DNA from: an uncultured Lachnospiraceae bacterium
Lineage (GTDB): Bacteria; Bacillota; Clostridia; Lachnospirales; Lachnospiraceae
Assembly: GCA_946491665.1 (NCBI GenBank)
Contig: CAMLYL010000001.1
Location: 48,267 to 112,266, forward strand
Direction: 5' to 3'
Length of the DNA: 64,000 nucleotides
Every line of letters begins with the position of its first letter. Positions within the stretch are counted from its first letter, which is position 1. This document shows positions 18,321 through 26,230 of this stretch, piece after piece. The notes under the pieces are model-generated. The model was not told where the DNA came from and did not search any database. It saw only the letters and a program-made list of their open reading frames with translations. Made by a program: the position numbers and the translations under genes.

Positions 18321-19475
18321 TTATTCTCCTTTCCCGTCTGAAACACTTTCCAGCACTACCGCATGAGCGATTCCCGGAACATTCTGTCCTTCATTGAAAC
18401 TGATTTTAGACAGCAGGGCTCCTGTTGGAACAAACAGAATCCTCCTTACTTCGCCGGAGCGAAGCATGGGAAGAAAATGGGCAGAAAGCGTCACTGCAGA
18501 ACAGCCGCAGCCACTCCCTCCGGAACCGGTTCCCTGTTTTTCATTGTCAAAAATTTCTATACCGCAGTCCGTATGGTTTGCGGAAATATCAATTCCCTTT
18601 TCCTGAAGCAGATCAATGAGAATCTTTTTACCGACTTCTCCCAGATCTCCGGTTACAATCAGATCATAATCCTCGGGACCCCTGGCGAAATCATTCAGAT
18701 GCGTCCAGATCACATCCATTGCGGCAGGAGCCATGGCAGCTCCCATATTCATGGAATCCCGCACGCCGTAGTCCAGAATTTTTCCCGTGGTAATCCCGGA
18801 AACCACCACATCGTAATCATTCTTCCAACCTGAATAAGCCAGATCTTCACTGTCCTCTGTGAATATTTTTTCATGAAAATCCCGATGAGTCAGATCATAA
18901 TATTTTCCTTTCCCGGCAAGCACAAAGGCTCCGCTGCCGGTAACCGTCCAGGTAGTACACAGCGGTCTCTGGTTTGCATATTCCAGCGGAAATCGAAACT
19001 GTTTCTCCGCGCTGGCAAAATGGCTGGAGGTGACTGCAGCGGCCAGATCCGCATAGCCCGCTGCCACAGTCATAGCGGCCAGCGACAATGAAAGTCCTGC
19101 TGTTGAACAGGCGCCGTAAAGTCCCACCAGGGGAACCTCAAACTGCTGCAGTCCAAAAGAAGTAGCCATAGACTGCCCCAGCAGATCTCCGGCAAAAAGA
19201 TATCTCAGTTCTTCCGGCGCAATACCTGCCTTATCCAGCGCAATATTCAGCGCCTTTTTCTGCAGTACACTCTCAGCCGCTTCCCAGTTGTCACTGTCAA
19301 AATGGTCATCCTCGCCGACCATATCAAATTTTTTTCCCAGCGGCCCTTCGCCCTCTCTGGTTCCGACCACAGAACCGCTGCTTAAAATATATGGGGGATT
19401 CAAAAATTGAAGACTTTGTTTTCCGATTTGTTCCGACATACTCCGCACGGCATGAACAGCCGGACTGCCGCCCAT
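18321..19475 (-). CDS. spoVAD: Stage V sporulation protein AD
   Basis: 384 residues of a thiolase-like fold used as a dipicolinate-binding component of the spore channel. Visible are VVGTREGEGPLGKKFDMVGE, LFAGDLLGQSMATSFGLQQF, GLYGACSTAGLSLSL and GCGCSAVTLSAHFLP. The start at 19475 follows AAAGGAA; the upstream residues (about 12) are longer than usual, and an internal ATG at 19439 is possible. Transcription is probably from a sigma-G type promoter at 19498-19526, in the forespore. spoVAC, normally upstream, is absent here. Confidence 0.95.
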   Translation of the reverse strand: MGGSPAVHAVRSMSEQIGKQSLQFLNPPYILSSGSVVGTREGEGPLGKKFDMVGEDDHFDSDNWEAAESVLQKKALNIALDKAGIAPEELRYLFAGDLLGQSMATSFGLQQFEVPLVGLYGACSTAGLSLSLAAMTVAAGYADLAAAVTSSHFASAEKQFRFPLEYANQRPLCTTWTVTGSGAFVLAGKGKYYDLTHRDFHEKIFTEDSEDLAYSGWKNDYDVVVSGITTGKILDYGVRDSMNMGAAMAPAAMDVIWTHLNDFARGPEDYDLIVTGDLGEVGKKILIDLLQEKGIDISANHTDCGIEIFDNEKQGTGSGGSGCGCSAVTLSAHFLPMLRSGEVRRILFVPTGALLSKISFNEGQNVPGIAHAVVLESVSDGKGE

Positions 19476-19497
19476 GCATTCCTTTCTTTTTTGAAGA

Positions 19498-19526
19498 TAG
19501 TATGCGATATTTTAAAAAATTTATTC
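19498..19526 (-). promoter_or_regulatory. Sigma-G type forespore promoter of spoVAD-spoVAE
   Basis: Minus strand GAATA (19526-19522), 17 bases, CATACTA (19504-19498), matching the sigma-F/G consensus G-M-A-T-R and C-A-T-n-n-T-A. It lies 22 bases before the spoVAD start. The function of the downstream genes supports it. Confidence 0.7.
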
Positions 19527-19529
19527 TTT

Positions 19530-19604
19530 CATAAAAAACAGCAAACTGTGAATAAAGAAGGACTTCTGGTACGGATATTCCCAAAAGTCCTTCTTTATTC
19601 ACAG
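19530..19604 (-). terminator. Terminator after the flavodoxin gene
   Basis: Minus strand CTGTGAATAAAGAAGGACTT pairs with its near-exact complement AAGTCCTTCTTTATTCACAG around an 18-base loop; the tail TTTGCTGTTTTTT follows. It separates the flavodoxin operon from spoVAD. Confidence 0.8.
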
Positions 19605-19616
19605 TCTGCTGTATTT

Positions 19617-20051
19617 CTACGCTGCCGCAGCCAGCGCTTTTCCAGCCGCCGTCAGCGCCGCTTCCGCTTCGCTGTCCGGAGCTTCATTGCAGATCACGCC
19701 CTCAGGCTCAATCATTTCGGCGCCCGCTCCGGTCATCTGGTCTACCCAGTTTCTCATCCATTCTCCATCGCCCCAGCCATAAGAGCCAAACAGGAGAACC
19801 TTTTTCCCCGACACTGAACCGGTCAGTTCTTCCACAAAAGGATCCACCACCGACTCCTCCAGCTGTTCCGCGCCCATGGAGGGGCATCCCAGCGCAAACG
19901 CATTTTCGCCCGCCAGCATTTCCGGCGTAATGTCCTCAAAGGGAAGAATCACCGGGGTTCCTCCCGCCTCCGCAACGCCCTTCGCCACCATCTCAGCCAT
20001 GGAAGCAGTATTTCCGGTTCCGGACCAATAAACAATTTTTACTTCTGCCAT
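19617..20051 (-). CDS. Short-chain flavodoxin
   Basis: 144 residues from ATG at 20051 (AAAGGAG upstream), the clostridial flavodoxin length. The FMN phosphate loop is VYWSGTGNTASMAE at the N-terminus. Isoalloxazine-flanking loops are GCPSMGAEQLEES and FGSYGWGDGEWMRNW. Flavodoxins replace ferredoxin as electron carriers when iron is scarce, which fits the iron-box-like promoter at the head of this three-gene unit (DUF2325-DUF3793-flavodoxin). Cytoplasmic. Confidence 0.95.
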   Translation of the reverse strand: MAEVKIVYWSGTGNTASMAEMVAKGVAEAGGTPVILPFEDITPEMLAGENAFALGCPSMGAEQLEESVVDPFVEELTGSVSGKKVLLFGSYGWGDGEWMRNWVDQMTGAGAEMIEPEGVICNEAPDSEAEAALTAAGKALAAAA

Positions 20052-20073
20052 ACTTGCTCCTTTCTTTTTCCGA

Positions 20074-20661
20074 TCAGCAGGCGATTTCCCGAATAGTTTT
20101 TCCGGAAAAGAATTCTGCCACGGCGGTATTTTTCGCCTCATCATACAGACGAAATGTTTCTTTCGCCTGCTCTACCTGACCATAGACTTTCCAATATCCG
20201 ATATGACGATAATTCTTTCCTCCGAAGCGGATAAAGCCTTCCACATCTTCCAGCGGATATCCCAGAAACAGTCCTGTTTCATGAGGAAACTCCTGCGACC
20301 GGTTATAATACCAGGAAATCCTCTCGCCCAGATACCGCAGAGACGCTTTGAGAGAACTGTTTCCATATCCGCAGGCGACCAGAAATTCTGCCACCTGCGG
20401 CTGATTCAGATACTCTTCCAGCTTTTCTTCACGGTACAGCAAAATAAGATCCCTCTTTGCTCCCCTGCAGAGACAGTGATAACGAATCCCCGTCCGATAC
20501 AGAAAAGAACAGACGATCCTGTCAAATCCAGTCGGGATCGTAAACATACTGGACACCTTTACATTTTTCAGAACAGGCGCGCAGTGCAGTATCATCTGCA
20601 TCTGCACACTCTCTGTTATTTCCTCGCTTGTAAGACTCTGAATCACTGCTTTCTGCGGCAT
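20074..20661 (-). CDS. DUF3793 family protein
   Basis: 195 residues from ATG at 20661 (AAAGGAG upstream). The protein matches the DUF3793 pattern: HCAPVLKNVKVSSMFTIP near the N-terminus, LLYREEKLEEYLNQPQVAEF, HETGLFLGYPLEDVEGFI and GKNYRHIGYWKVYGQVEQA. Genes of this family commonly sit beside flavodoxin and DUF2325 genes in Clostridia, as here. No catalytic motif is known; the conserved Cys/His/Tyr positions could bind metal or haem, but that is a guess. A GGGC-AGAAAACA-GCCC hairpin lies just before its ribosome-binding site. Confidence 0.82.
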   Translation of the reverse strand: MPQKAVIQSLTSEEITESVQMQMILHCAPVLKNVKVSSMFTIPTGFDRIVCSFLYRTGIRYHCLCRGAKRDLILLYREEKLEEYLNQPQVAEFLVACGYGNSSLKASLRYLGERISWYYNRSQEFPHETGLFLGYPLEDVEGFIRFGGKNYRHIGYWKVYGQVEQAKETFRLYDEAKNTAVAEFFSGKTIREIAC

Positions 20662-20714
20662 ACATACTCCTTTCCCGGGCTGTTTTCTGCCCATACCGGT
20701 TTCCGCCTTTTCAT

Positions 20715-20993
20715 TTACGCGTACTGCTCAAGAATTCCCTTTAACGCACTGGCGCTGCTGCTGTGGGAACGCTCCACAATTACATTATTCCGCTCCGCCT
20801 CCGCCACGGCACAATGAACCATCTTATGAGAGGCAGTGGATGTAAAAAGAATCATCAGATCCGGATTTCCGATCTTGTTTTTCAGATCTGTCTTCATCTT
20901 CGTAAAAACTTTGGCTTTGCATTTATACTTTTTACAGATGTCCTTGTACTGAGTTTCCATACGCTCATGTCCGCCGATAATAACAATACTCAT
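20715..20993 (-). CDS. DUF2325 domain protein
   Basis: 92 residues. The start is MSIVIIGGHERMETQYKDIC and continues with LMILFTSTASHKMVHCAVAE, the pattern of the small DUF2325 alpha/beta proteins, which resemble a single Rossmann-like unit. AAAAGGAGGG precedes the ATG. First gene of the operon with DUF3793 and flavodoxin. A promoter overlapped by half-sites resembling a DtxR-type iron box lies upstream, so it is likely induced by metal shortage. Molecular function unknown. Confidence 0.85.
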   Translation of the reverse strand: MSIVIIGGHERMETQYKDICKKYKCKAKVFTKMKTDLKNKIGNPDLMILFTSTASHKMVHCAVAEAERNNVIVERSHSSSASALKGILEQYA

Positions 20994-21015
20994 CGTTGCC
21001 CTCCTTTTACTATTA

Positions 21016-21120
21016 TTAGTTCTAACTAACTATAATTTTAAAAAAAATACCGAATTAAACTCCGGCAGCTCCGTTCTTATTTACAATAGTTAGTTTACAT
21101 TAACCCTTTGTATTTGTCAA
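21016..21120 (-). promoter_or_regulatory. Promoter and iron-box-like operators of the flavodoxin operon
   Basis: Minus strand TTGACA (21120-21115), 17 bases, TAAACT (21097-21092). GGTTAATGTAAACTAAC overlaps the -10. A second palindrome, TTAGTTAGAACTAA (21029-21016), lies just before the ribosome-binding site. The same TTGACA-17-TAAACT layout with overlapping GGTTA/TAAAC sites is found before feoA (59720-59779), which suggests a shared metal-dependent repressor, perhaps DtxR/IdeR-like. The region 21121-21193 contains no gene. Confidence 0.62.
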
Positions 21121-21193
21121 TCCTTTTTCTGAAAAAAACTGTATATTCACGGCACTTCAGCCTTCAGCACATGTATAGAACATTCCGATTCGC

Positions 21194-21216
21194 AAAAACC
21201 CCCGGACTCCGCCGGG
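21194..21216 (-). terminator. Terminator of the chalcone isomerase gene
   Basis: Minus strand CCCGG CGGAGT CCGGG GGTTTTT, about 80 bases after the stop codon. The stem is short but G+C-rich. Confidence 0.6.
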
Positions 21217-21293
21217 ATTCCCGAAAGCCAGACTCAATCATCTGACCATCGGAAACCGGTGCAGAATCCGGGGAAATATGTATTTATAATCTG

Positions 21294-22145
21294 TTACCGC
21301 ATGGTAATATATCCGCGATAATTTGCCAGATTGTTGCTGGGTGTATAATCAGCAACTGCCACACTGACAACATTGTGACGGGGCTTCAGGAACGGGAATG
21401 AGTCTGTCATCGCCCACTCCGGCTTCTCGATTGCCGCCATATCATCAACCATAACCTTCTTCCAGCCGGACTGATGCTCAAACCATGCTTCAATGACCCA
21501 ATCCATTACGCAGCCATTGATATCTTTCTTTACTGCGCTGGCAAGGATTCTGGTACACTCGGGAGCTGCCTCCATAATCGGAATCACCTTTTCAAAAAGC
21601 CATTTCTCTCCCTCTGCCTTGTCAACACCCTCAGGGAAACCGATAGCCATATTAAAACGATAATTTGCACCGTCTTCAATGGTGCGGCCTTTTCCTTTAA
21701 TGTCCTTCTCCCACCACATGGGAAGGAAACAGAAAATAAAAGGATTTCCCTCTGCGTCATTTGACTGGCGGGCTGCATTTCCCGCATCACCTTCTGTCTG
21801 AATCTGTCCTGCTCCGAGAGCAGCTGCCGGAATATTTCCCTGCCATACAAGAACATCCATGGGGAAAGTCTCGGCAATCGCCTTGATCTCCAGACGGGGA
21901 TCCAGATCGCTTACCAGCCAGTGATGCTCTGTCAGCTGCATTCTGGCATATCCGAAACGATCAGCGCCCTCCGGCATCGGGAAGGACGGATAAAAAGCAT
22001 ACTTTGTAACATACGGCTCGAACTGTGAAATACTGTCCGGAATATGTGTCTTGTAAAGCCACCTCTGCAGCTTCGGTCTGTAATCTTCGCAGGCGCAGTC
22101 CACATAAATCAGACTCCGCATCGGTTCAAATTTAAAATCTGCCAT
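21294..22145 (-). CDS. chi: Bacterial chalcone isomerase (flavanone/chalcone interconversion)
   Basis: 283 residues from ATG at 22145 (GAGGG upstream); seven extra upstream codons lack a ribosome-binding site. I recognise it as the E. ramulus-type chalcone isomerase, a dimeric ferredoxin-like fold unrelated to plant CHI. Signature stretches are MADFKFEPMRSLIYVD, YVTKYAFYPSFP, QLTEHHWLVSDLDPRLEIKA, FPMDVLVWQG, FLPMWWEKD and the C-terminal ADYTPSNNLANYRGYITM. His34 (counting Met) corresponds to the catalytic His reported near position 33. The enzyme opens flavanones such as naringenin to chalcones, the first step of anaerobic flavonoid breakdown. It is a single gene with a long structured leader. 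The enoate reductase that should follow is not in the window; phloretin hydrolase is, at 1404-2219. Confidence 0.93.
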   Translation of the reverse strand: MADFKFEPMRSLIYVDCACEDYRPKLQRWLYKTHIPDSISQFEPYVTKYAFYPSFPMPEGADRFGYARMQLTEHHWLVSDLDPRLEIKAIAETFPMDVLVWQGNIPAAALGAGQIQTEGDAGNAARQSNDAEGNPFIFCFLPMWWEKDIKGKGRTIEDGANYRFNMAIGFPEGVDKAEGEKWLFEKVIPIMEAAPECTRILASAVKKDINGCVMDWVIEAWFEHQSGWKKVMVDDMAAIEKPEWAMTDSFPFLKPRHNVVSVAVADYTPSNNLANYRGYITMR

Positions 22146-22542
22146 TTTTTTACCCTCTTTCTTCATTAATTATTGTAACCATCCAGATCTTTCCTGCAGA
22201 TTACACTCTGCCTGTCCGCTCCGGATCGATACCTCTCCACAAAAACCATTTCCTGCACAGAATGCGAAAGACTCCCTCAAAACAACGCCTTCATCTGCCA
22301 GGCCCGGTACCTGCGAGTACCTGCGCGGAATCCAGAGCAGTCCCTGCTTCTCTGAATCCCCGCGCTCCCTCGCATCGTCCCCCAAGTGTGCTGTTACTTT
22401 CGTTTCACAGCAGCAGTATTACTGCCATTAATCCCCTGCAGCGCACCTTTCTCTCTTGAAAAATATCAGGAATGCCGGGCCTTACCGCCCGGCGGCAAAA
22501 CATATATCATATACGTTTTTCCATCAACGCAAGGCCATTATA
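22146..22542 (-). promoter_or_regulatory. Promoter and long structured 5' leader of chi
   Basis: An extended -10 promoter TGGTATAAT (TATAAT at 22542-22537) predicts a leader of about 385 bases. The leader contains a GCCGGGC/GCCCGGC hairpin near its 5' end and a strong compound stem (GCGCGG with CCGCGC, AGAG with CTCT, AGCAG with CTGCT; about 22365-22323). It matches no riboswitch I know. An open frame of about 70 codons crosses it but has no recognisable homology. 22543-22770 holds no gene. Confidence 0.5.
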
Positions 22543-22770
22543 CCACACCTTAAATGATTTTTGTGAAAAATTATCAATATTTTTCATCTTTTTTCTCTTA
22601 AATGCGCAATTTGCATGATAGAATTGTCGAGGAGTAAATAAAAACAGCATTTTTCCCGTAATATTGCACAATTTTCCTCCGATTACACCCGATTTGTAAA
22701 ATCTCTTATGCGAAAAACGGATACATCAGACTTAACTGCGCTCTCATACCATCTTTTCTCAGCCGGCAGA

Positions 22771-24252
22771 CTACAGCAGATTCCGCACAGCCTCGCCGTC
22801 AAATACCACTTCGGACACATGATCCACCTCAATCTGATAAAGAGCATTGGCCGCAATATGCTCTGCCGCCTGCTCCAGATCACGGATGCCGGTAGTATCT
22901 GCATATTTTTCCACAACCGCCTCCAGACCATCCTCCGTCATAATCAGCTCTTCCTCCCGGAGATTCATCCGCTTTCGGACTTTCGGCAGCGCAAACCGTG
23001 AAAAGATAATCTTCTTCTCTTCCGGCGTATAATCCGGAATATCGATCACCGCAAACCGGGACATCAGCGGCGCGCTGATCTGACTTTTATCATTGGCTGT
23101 GGCAATGGGATAAACCCCTACCGTGGGGATCATGCATTCAATATAATTATCCGTGAATCCCAGGTTATCCAGAAGCGTCAGCAGCACATCTGCAGGATTG
23201 CCGTTTCCCTTGCCGGAGGCAGCCTTATCCAGCTCGTTAATAATAAAGACAAGATTGGAGGCTCCCGCCATGGTAAATGCTTCCATAATAATTCCCGGCT
23301 TTGCATTGGCATAAATCCGTGAACTTCCGGTCAGCTGCTCCGGATCGTTAATGGAACTCATGTCCAGTGTGGACCAGGGCAGCTTCAGGATCCGCGCTAC
23401 CGCATAGGCGATCTGGGACTTTCCGGTGCCCGCCGGCCCCACCAGCAGAAGTCCATAGGCCGGGAGGGTATGGGTACGGTTGATCTGGATAATTGTTTCA
23501 ATAATCCGCTGCTTCACCTTCTCCATACCGTAAAGCTCCTCGTCCAGAATCCTCCGGGCCTCATTCGGATCAATGGACTCAAAATAATTATTCTTCCACT
23601 GAATATTCATCATAATGGACAGCGCTCTCTGCGCATGGCGGCGCTCCTCCGGAGAAACCTCATGAGAACGGGCAACTGCCAGATTTCTTCTGGCCCAGAG
23701 TCGGATATTGTCCGGCATCGTACGTCCCACACAGGCCATAAAATCTGTAATACTCTGGAGGCTGGTAAGCTTCATATCATCTCCCGCTTCCTCCTCGTCC
23801 TCATCCTCCGCAATCTCTTCCGGTGCGTCGCTGGCCAGCAGCCGCTCAATCATAAACTGCAGGAATCCATCCTCCGCTGACAGCTTAGTGCCGCCTCCGA
23901 AAGCGATTTCCCGTATCTTATACACGGCATATCCGTCCGGCATATTTTTCCCGGACAGTCTCACACTGATATGGTTTTCGCCCAGCCACCCCAACAGACT
24001 TACAAACCGCGCATCCAGCTTCAGAATATCAGCGCTGACAGCGCCTCCTTCCTCCTGGAATTCAAAAGACGTCCGCTTCACCGGGTTGGTAAACATACCA
24101 TTGGAATGATGCTTCCACTGTCTTCTGCTGTTATCCAGCACCATAATTGGCTTTTCCGGTGTTGCTTCCGGTTCACTGGACCGAAAAATCGTATATGTAC
24201 AGACTGCCGGTCCCCGGCTGTCTGTGGTTTCACTGAAATCAAATACTGGCAT
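22771..24252 (-). CDS. Lon-like AAA+ ATPase without a protease domain
   Basis: 493 residues. The N-terminal 150 residues are unassigned, with an acidic run (EEIAEDEDEEEAGDD) at about 140-160. A helical segment leads into a Lon-type AAA module: LDEELYGMEKVKQRIIE, Walker A LLLVGPAGTGKS, TGSSRIYANAKPG, Walker B region LVFIINELDKA, sensor 1 IATANDKSQIS and Arg-finger region PLMSRFAVIDI. The sequence ends after the lid domain, with no Ser-Lys protease part. The Walker B has Asn where Lon has Asp (NE for DE), which may weaken hydrolysis. It overlaps the upstream pncC by one base, so the two are translationally coupled. It could act as an unfoldase or structural ATPase. Confidence 0.8.
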   Translation of the reverse strand: MPVFDFSETTDSRGPAVCTYTIFRSSEPEATPEKPIMVLDNSRRQWKHHSNGMFTNPVKRTSFEFQEEGGAVSADILKLDARFVSLLGWLGENHISVRLSGKNMPDGYAVYKIREIAFGGGTKLSAEDGFLQFMIERLLASDAPEEIAEDEDEEEAGDDMKLTSLQSITDFMACVGRTMPDNIRLWARRNLAVARSHEVSPEERRHAQRALSIMMNIQWKNNYFESIDPNEARRILDEELYGMEKVKQRIIETIIQINRTHTLPAYGLLLVGPAGTGKSQIAYAVARILKLPWSTLDMSSINDPEQLTGSSRIYANAKPGIIMEAFTMAGASNLVFIINELDKAASGKGNGNPADVLLTLLDNLGFTDNYIECMIPTVGVYPIATANDKSQISAPLMSRFAVIDIPDYTPEEKKIIFSRFALPKVRKRMNLREEELIMTEDGLEAVVEKYADTTGIRDLEQAAEHIAANALYQIEVDHVSEVVFDGEAVRNLL

Positions 24253-24737
24253 TACTCTTCCTCCTCGCTGTGATCAATCATTTCCCCGAGAGATTTTGTG
24301 ATTTCCCGGACAATGCACTTCTTTATCTCGTGTCTGGACAGACCTGCGGTATCCATATCCAGCCGACATTCCTTTTTCCTTTTCCCCCATAAAATGGTAT
24401 AAAAAATCTCTCCCGGAATACTGTCCGCATTTTCCGGATCAATATTCCCCGTAGTGCCGGTAACTCCGACTCCGATCTCCGCCTGATAGGCATCCCGGCA
24501 GGCTCTGGCCATGCCTTCCGCTACTTCCCGCGAATATACGCCATACTCTTCGATCAGCTCTGCGGGCACCCCCTGCATCACCTTCGCCTCATTGGAATAA
24601 GTAATAAAAGCTCCCTTAAAAACAGCGGAGGATCCCTCATAATCTGTAATCGCGGAAGCCAGCAGTCCCGACGTGCAGCTTTCCATGGTGGAAATCGATA
24701 TTCCGTGTTCAATCAAATACTTTACAATCTGTTCCAT
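24252..24737 (-). CDS. pncC: CinA C-terminal domain protein, nicotinamide-nucleotide amidase type
   Basis: 161 residues, only the PncC/CinA-C domain. STMESCTSGLLASAITDYEG carries the conserved ESCTxG, and GVTGTTGNIDPENADSIPG the second conserved loop. The family deamidates NMN to nicotinate mononucleotide in pyridine-nucleotide recycling. GGAG lies before the ATG. Its stop overlaps the start of the Lon-like ATPase (TAATG). The link between these two proteins is not known to me. The CinA N-terminal MoaB-like domain is absent. Confidence 0.88.
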   Translation of the reverse strand: MEQIVKYLIEHGISISTMESCTSGLLASAITDYEGSSAVFKGAFITYSNEAKVMQGVPAELIEEYGVYSREVAEGMARACRDAYQAEIGVGVTGTTGNIDPENADSIPGEIFYTILWGKRKKECRLDMDTAGLSRHEIKKCIVREITKSLGEMIDHSEEEE

Positions 24738-24788
24738 ATCTGCAGCTCCATTTCCTGAAATTCAGATCCATAGTATGCGCGGATTTTT

Positions 24789-26213
24789 TTATTTTATAAC
24801 TGACTTCCGCTTCCGTCCTCTGCTCTTCCTGCTCTCGCGGAACTCCTCCAGCGCCGCCTTCCCATCATCTGTTACCGGCTTCACCCATTTGCCGCTTCGC
24901 AGATACGGGACAAGAATAAACAGCCGGATCAGCTCATCCGTATAAACAAACGCGAATACCGCCAGGAAAGGAAGATGCCAGATCATACCGGCTGCCCAGG
25001 TCATCGGTACCGTGATCAGGAACAGACAGCTGATCTCAATGACAGTACCCACCACCGGCTCGCCGCCGGCCCGGAAGGTATCATTGATAATGTAGTCGCA
25101 GGTGCGGACGGAACCGAAAAACAAATAGATGATCAGCATAAATGTCCCGTATGTCATCGCCTGGCTGCCCAGCCCGAACAGAGTGAACAACGGATGATTC
25201 AGCAGAACACAGATCAGTACAATCGTAAAAGTTATCAACGGACAGAACACCGCCGACCGTTTGGCAAACTGATATCCTCTGTGCAGCCGTCCGGCTCCCA
25301 CTTCTCTTCCCACCACCACACTGTTGGCGTTGGAAAGGCCCCCGAAAAAAGCATACACAAATCCTTCGCAGACCCGAAATGCCGCCATGGCCGCAATCGC
25401 CGCCTCATTCTGATGTCCGATTACAATATTAATCAGCATCTGTCCCACACCGTAAAGCAGCTCATTTCCCAAAATCGGAAGTACCTTTTTCAAATACTCT
25501 CCGGCAAAACTTTTCTTTATGCCAAAGATCTGTGACAGCCGCAGACGGACTTCACATCCGGAACGAAGCAAAGCAAAAATAAGCAGCGCCAGATTAACAA
25601 CCGCCGACGCCAGAGTACCCACTGCCGCTCCGGCCGCTCCCATCTCCGGAAATCCGAACCTTCCGTAAATCAGAACCCAGTTCACAGAACAGTTTACCCC
25701 CAGAGCAACCGCCGAACAGACCAGGGGCGCCTTTACCCTCTCTGTAGAACGCATCAGCACGCTCACCAGAACCGCAAACACCTGCAGCGGGTAAGCAAAT
25801 CCCACAATACGCATATACGGCGTCCCGATTTCAATCAGGGACACCTTATCTGTATATATACTTAAAAGAAAAGAAGGGTGGAGTATGGACATAAGTCCAA
25901 ATCCAAAACCGACAATGGCCATACAGATGAAGGTAAGACCGAAGGTACGGTTAATTCCTTTCTCATCCCTTGCACCCCAGTACTGGGCAAAAAACAGGAT
26001 GGATCCGCCTGCGAATCCCCAGTAACAATTAAAGAACAGAGAACTGATCTGGGAACAGATTCCCACTGCCGCCACTGCCATCTCTCCCTGATTGCCGATC
26101 ATAATTGTATCCACCATGCTTGCCGTATTTGTCAGCAGATTCTGCATGGCAATCGGGAACGCAATGGTCAGCATCATTTTTAAAAACATTTTCCAGGTAA
26201 CCTGCTGATTCAT
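24789..26213 (-). CDS. MATE family multidrug/cation antiporter
   Basis: 474 residues with 12 predicted membrane helices in two repeats. The N-terminal repeat has AFPIAMQNLLTNTASMVDTI and GSILFFAQYWGARDE; the second half has LPILGNELLYGVGQML. MATE proteins export organic cations or small molecules using Na+ or H+. A basic tail (RESRKSRGRKRKSVIK) faces the cytoplasm. The gene starts 17 bases after a CsoR-family regulator, so the two probably form one operon in which the regulator controls the exporter. The substrate is unknown; a metal complex or electrophile is possible given the sensor. Confidence 0.92.
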   Translation of the reverse strand: MNQQVTWKMFLKMMLTIAFPIAMQNLLTNTASMVDTIMIGNQGEMAVAAVGICSQISSLFFNCYWGFAGGSILFFAQYWGARDEKGINRTFGLTFICMAIVGFGFGLMSILHPSFLLSIYTDKVSLIEIGTPYMRIVGFAYPLQVFAVLVSVLMRSTERVKAPLVCSAVALGVNCSVNWVLIYGRFGFPEMGAAGAAVGTLASAVVNLALLIFALLRSGCEVRLRLSQIFGIKKSFAGEYLKKVLPILGNELLYGVGQMLINIVIGHQNEAAIAAMAAFRVCEGFVYAFFGGLSNANSVVVGREVGAGRLHRGYQFAKRSAVFCPLITFTIVLICVLLNHPLFTLFGLGSQAMTYGTFMLIIYLFFGSVRTCDYIINDTFRAGGEPVVGTVIEISCLFLITVPMTWAAGMIWHLPFLAVFAFVYTDELIRLFILVPYLRSGKWVKPVTDDGKAALEEFRESRKSRGRKRKSVIK

Positions 26214-26230
26214 CCCCCGACTCCCCGCTG

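Noticed and set aside
22170..22385. Open frame of about 70 codons in the chi leader
   Set aside because: It has a TTG start, no ribosome-binding site and no recognisable domain, and it overlaps the strong leader hairpins.
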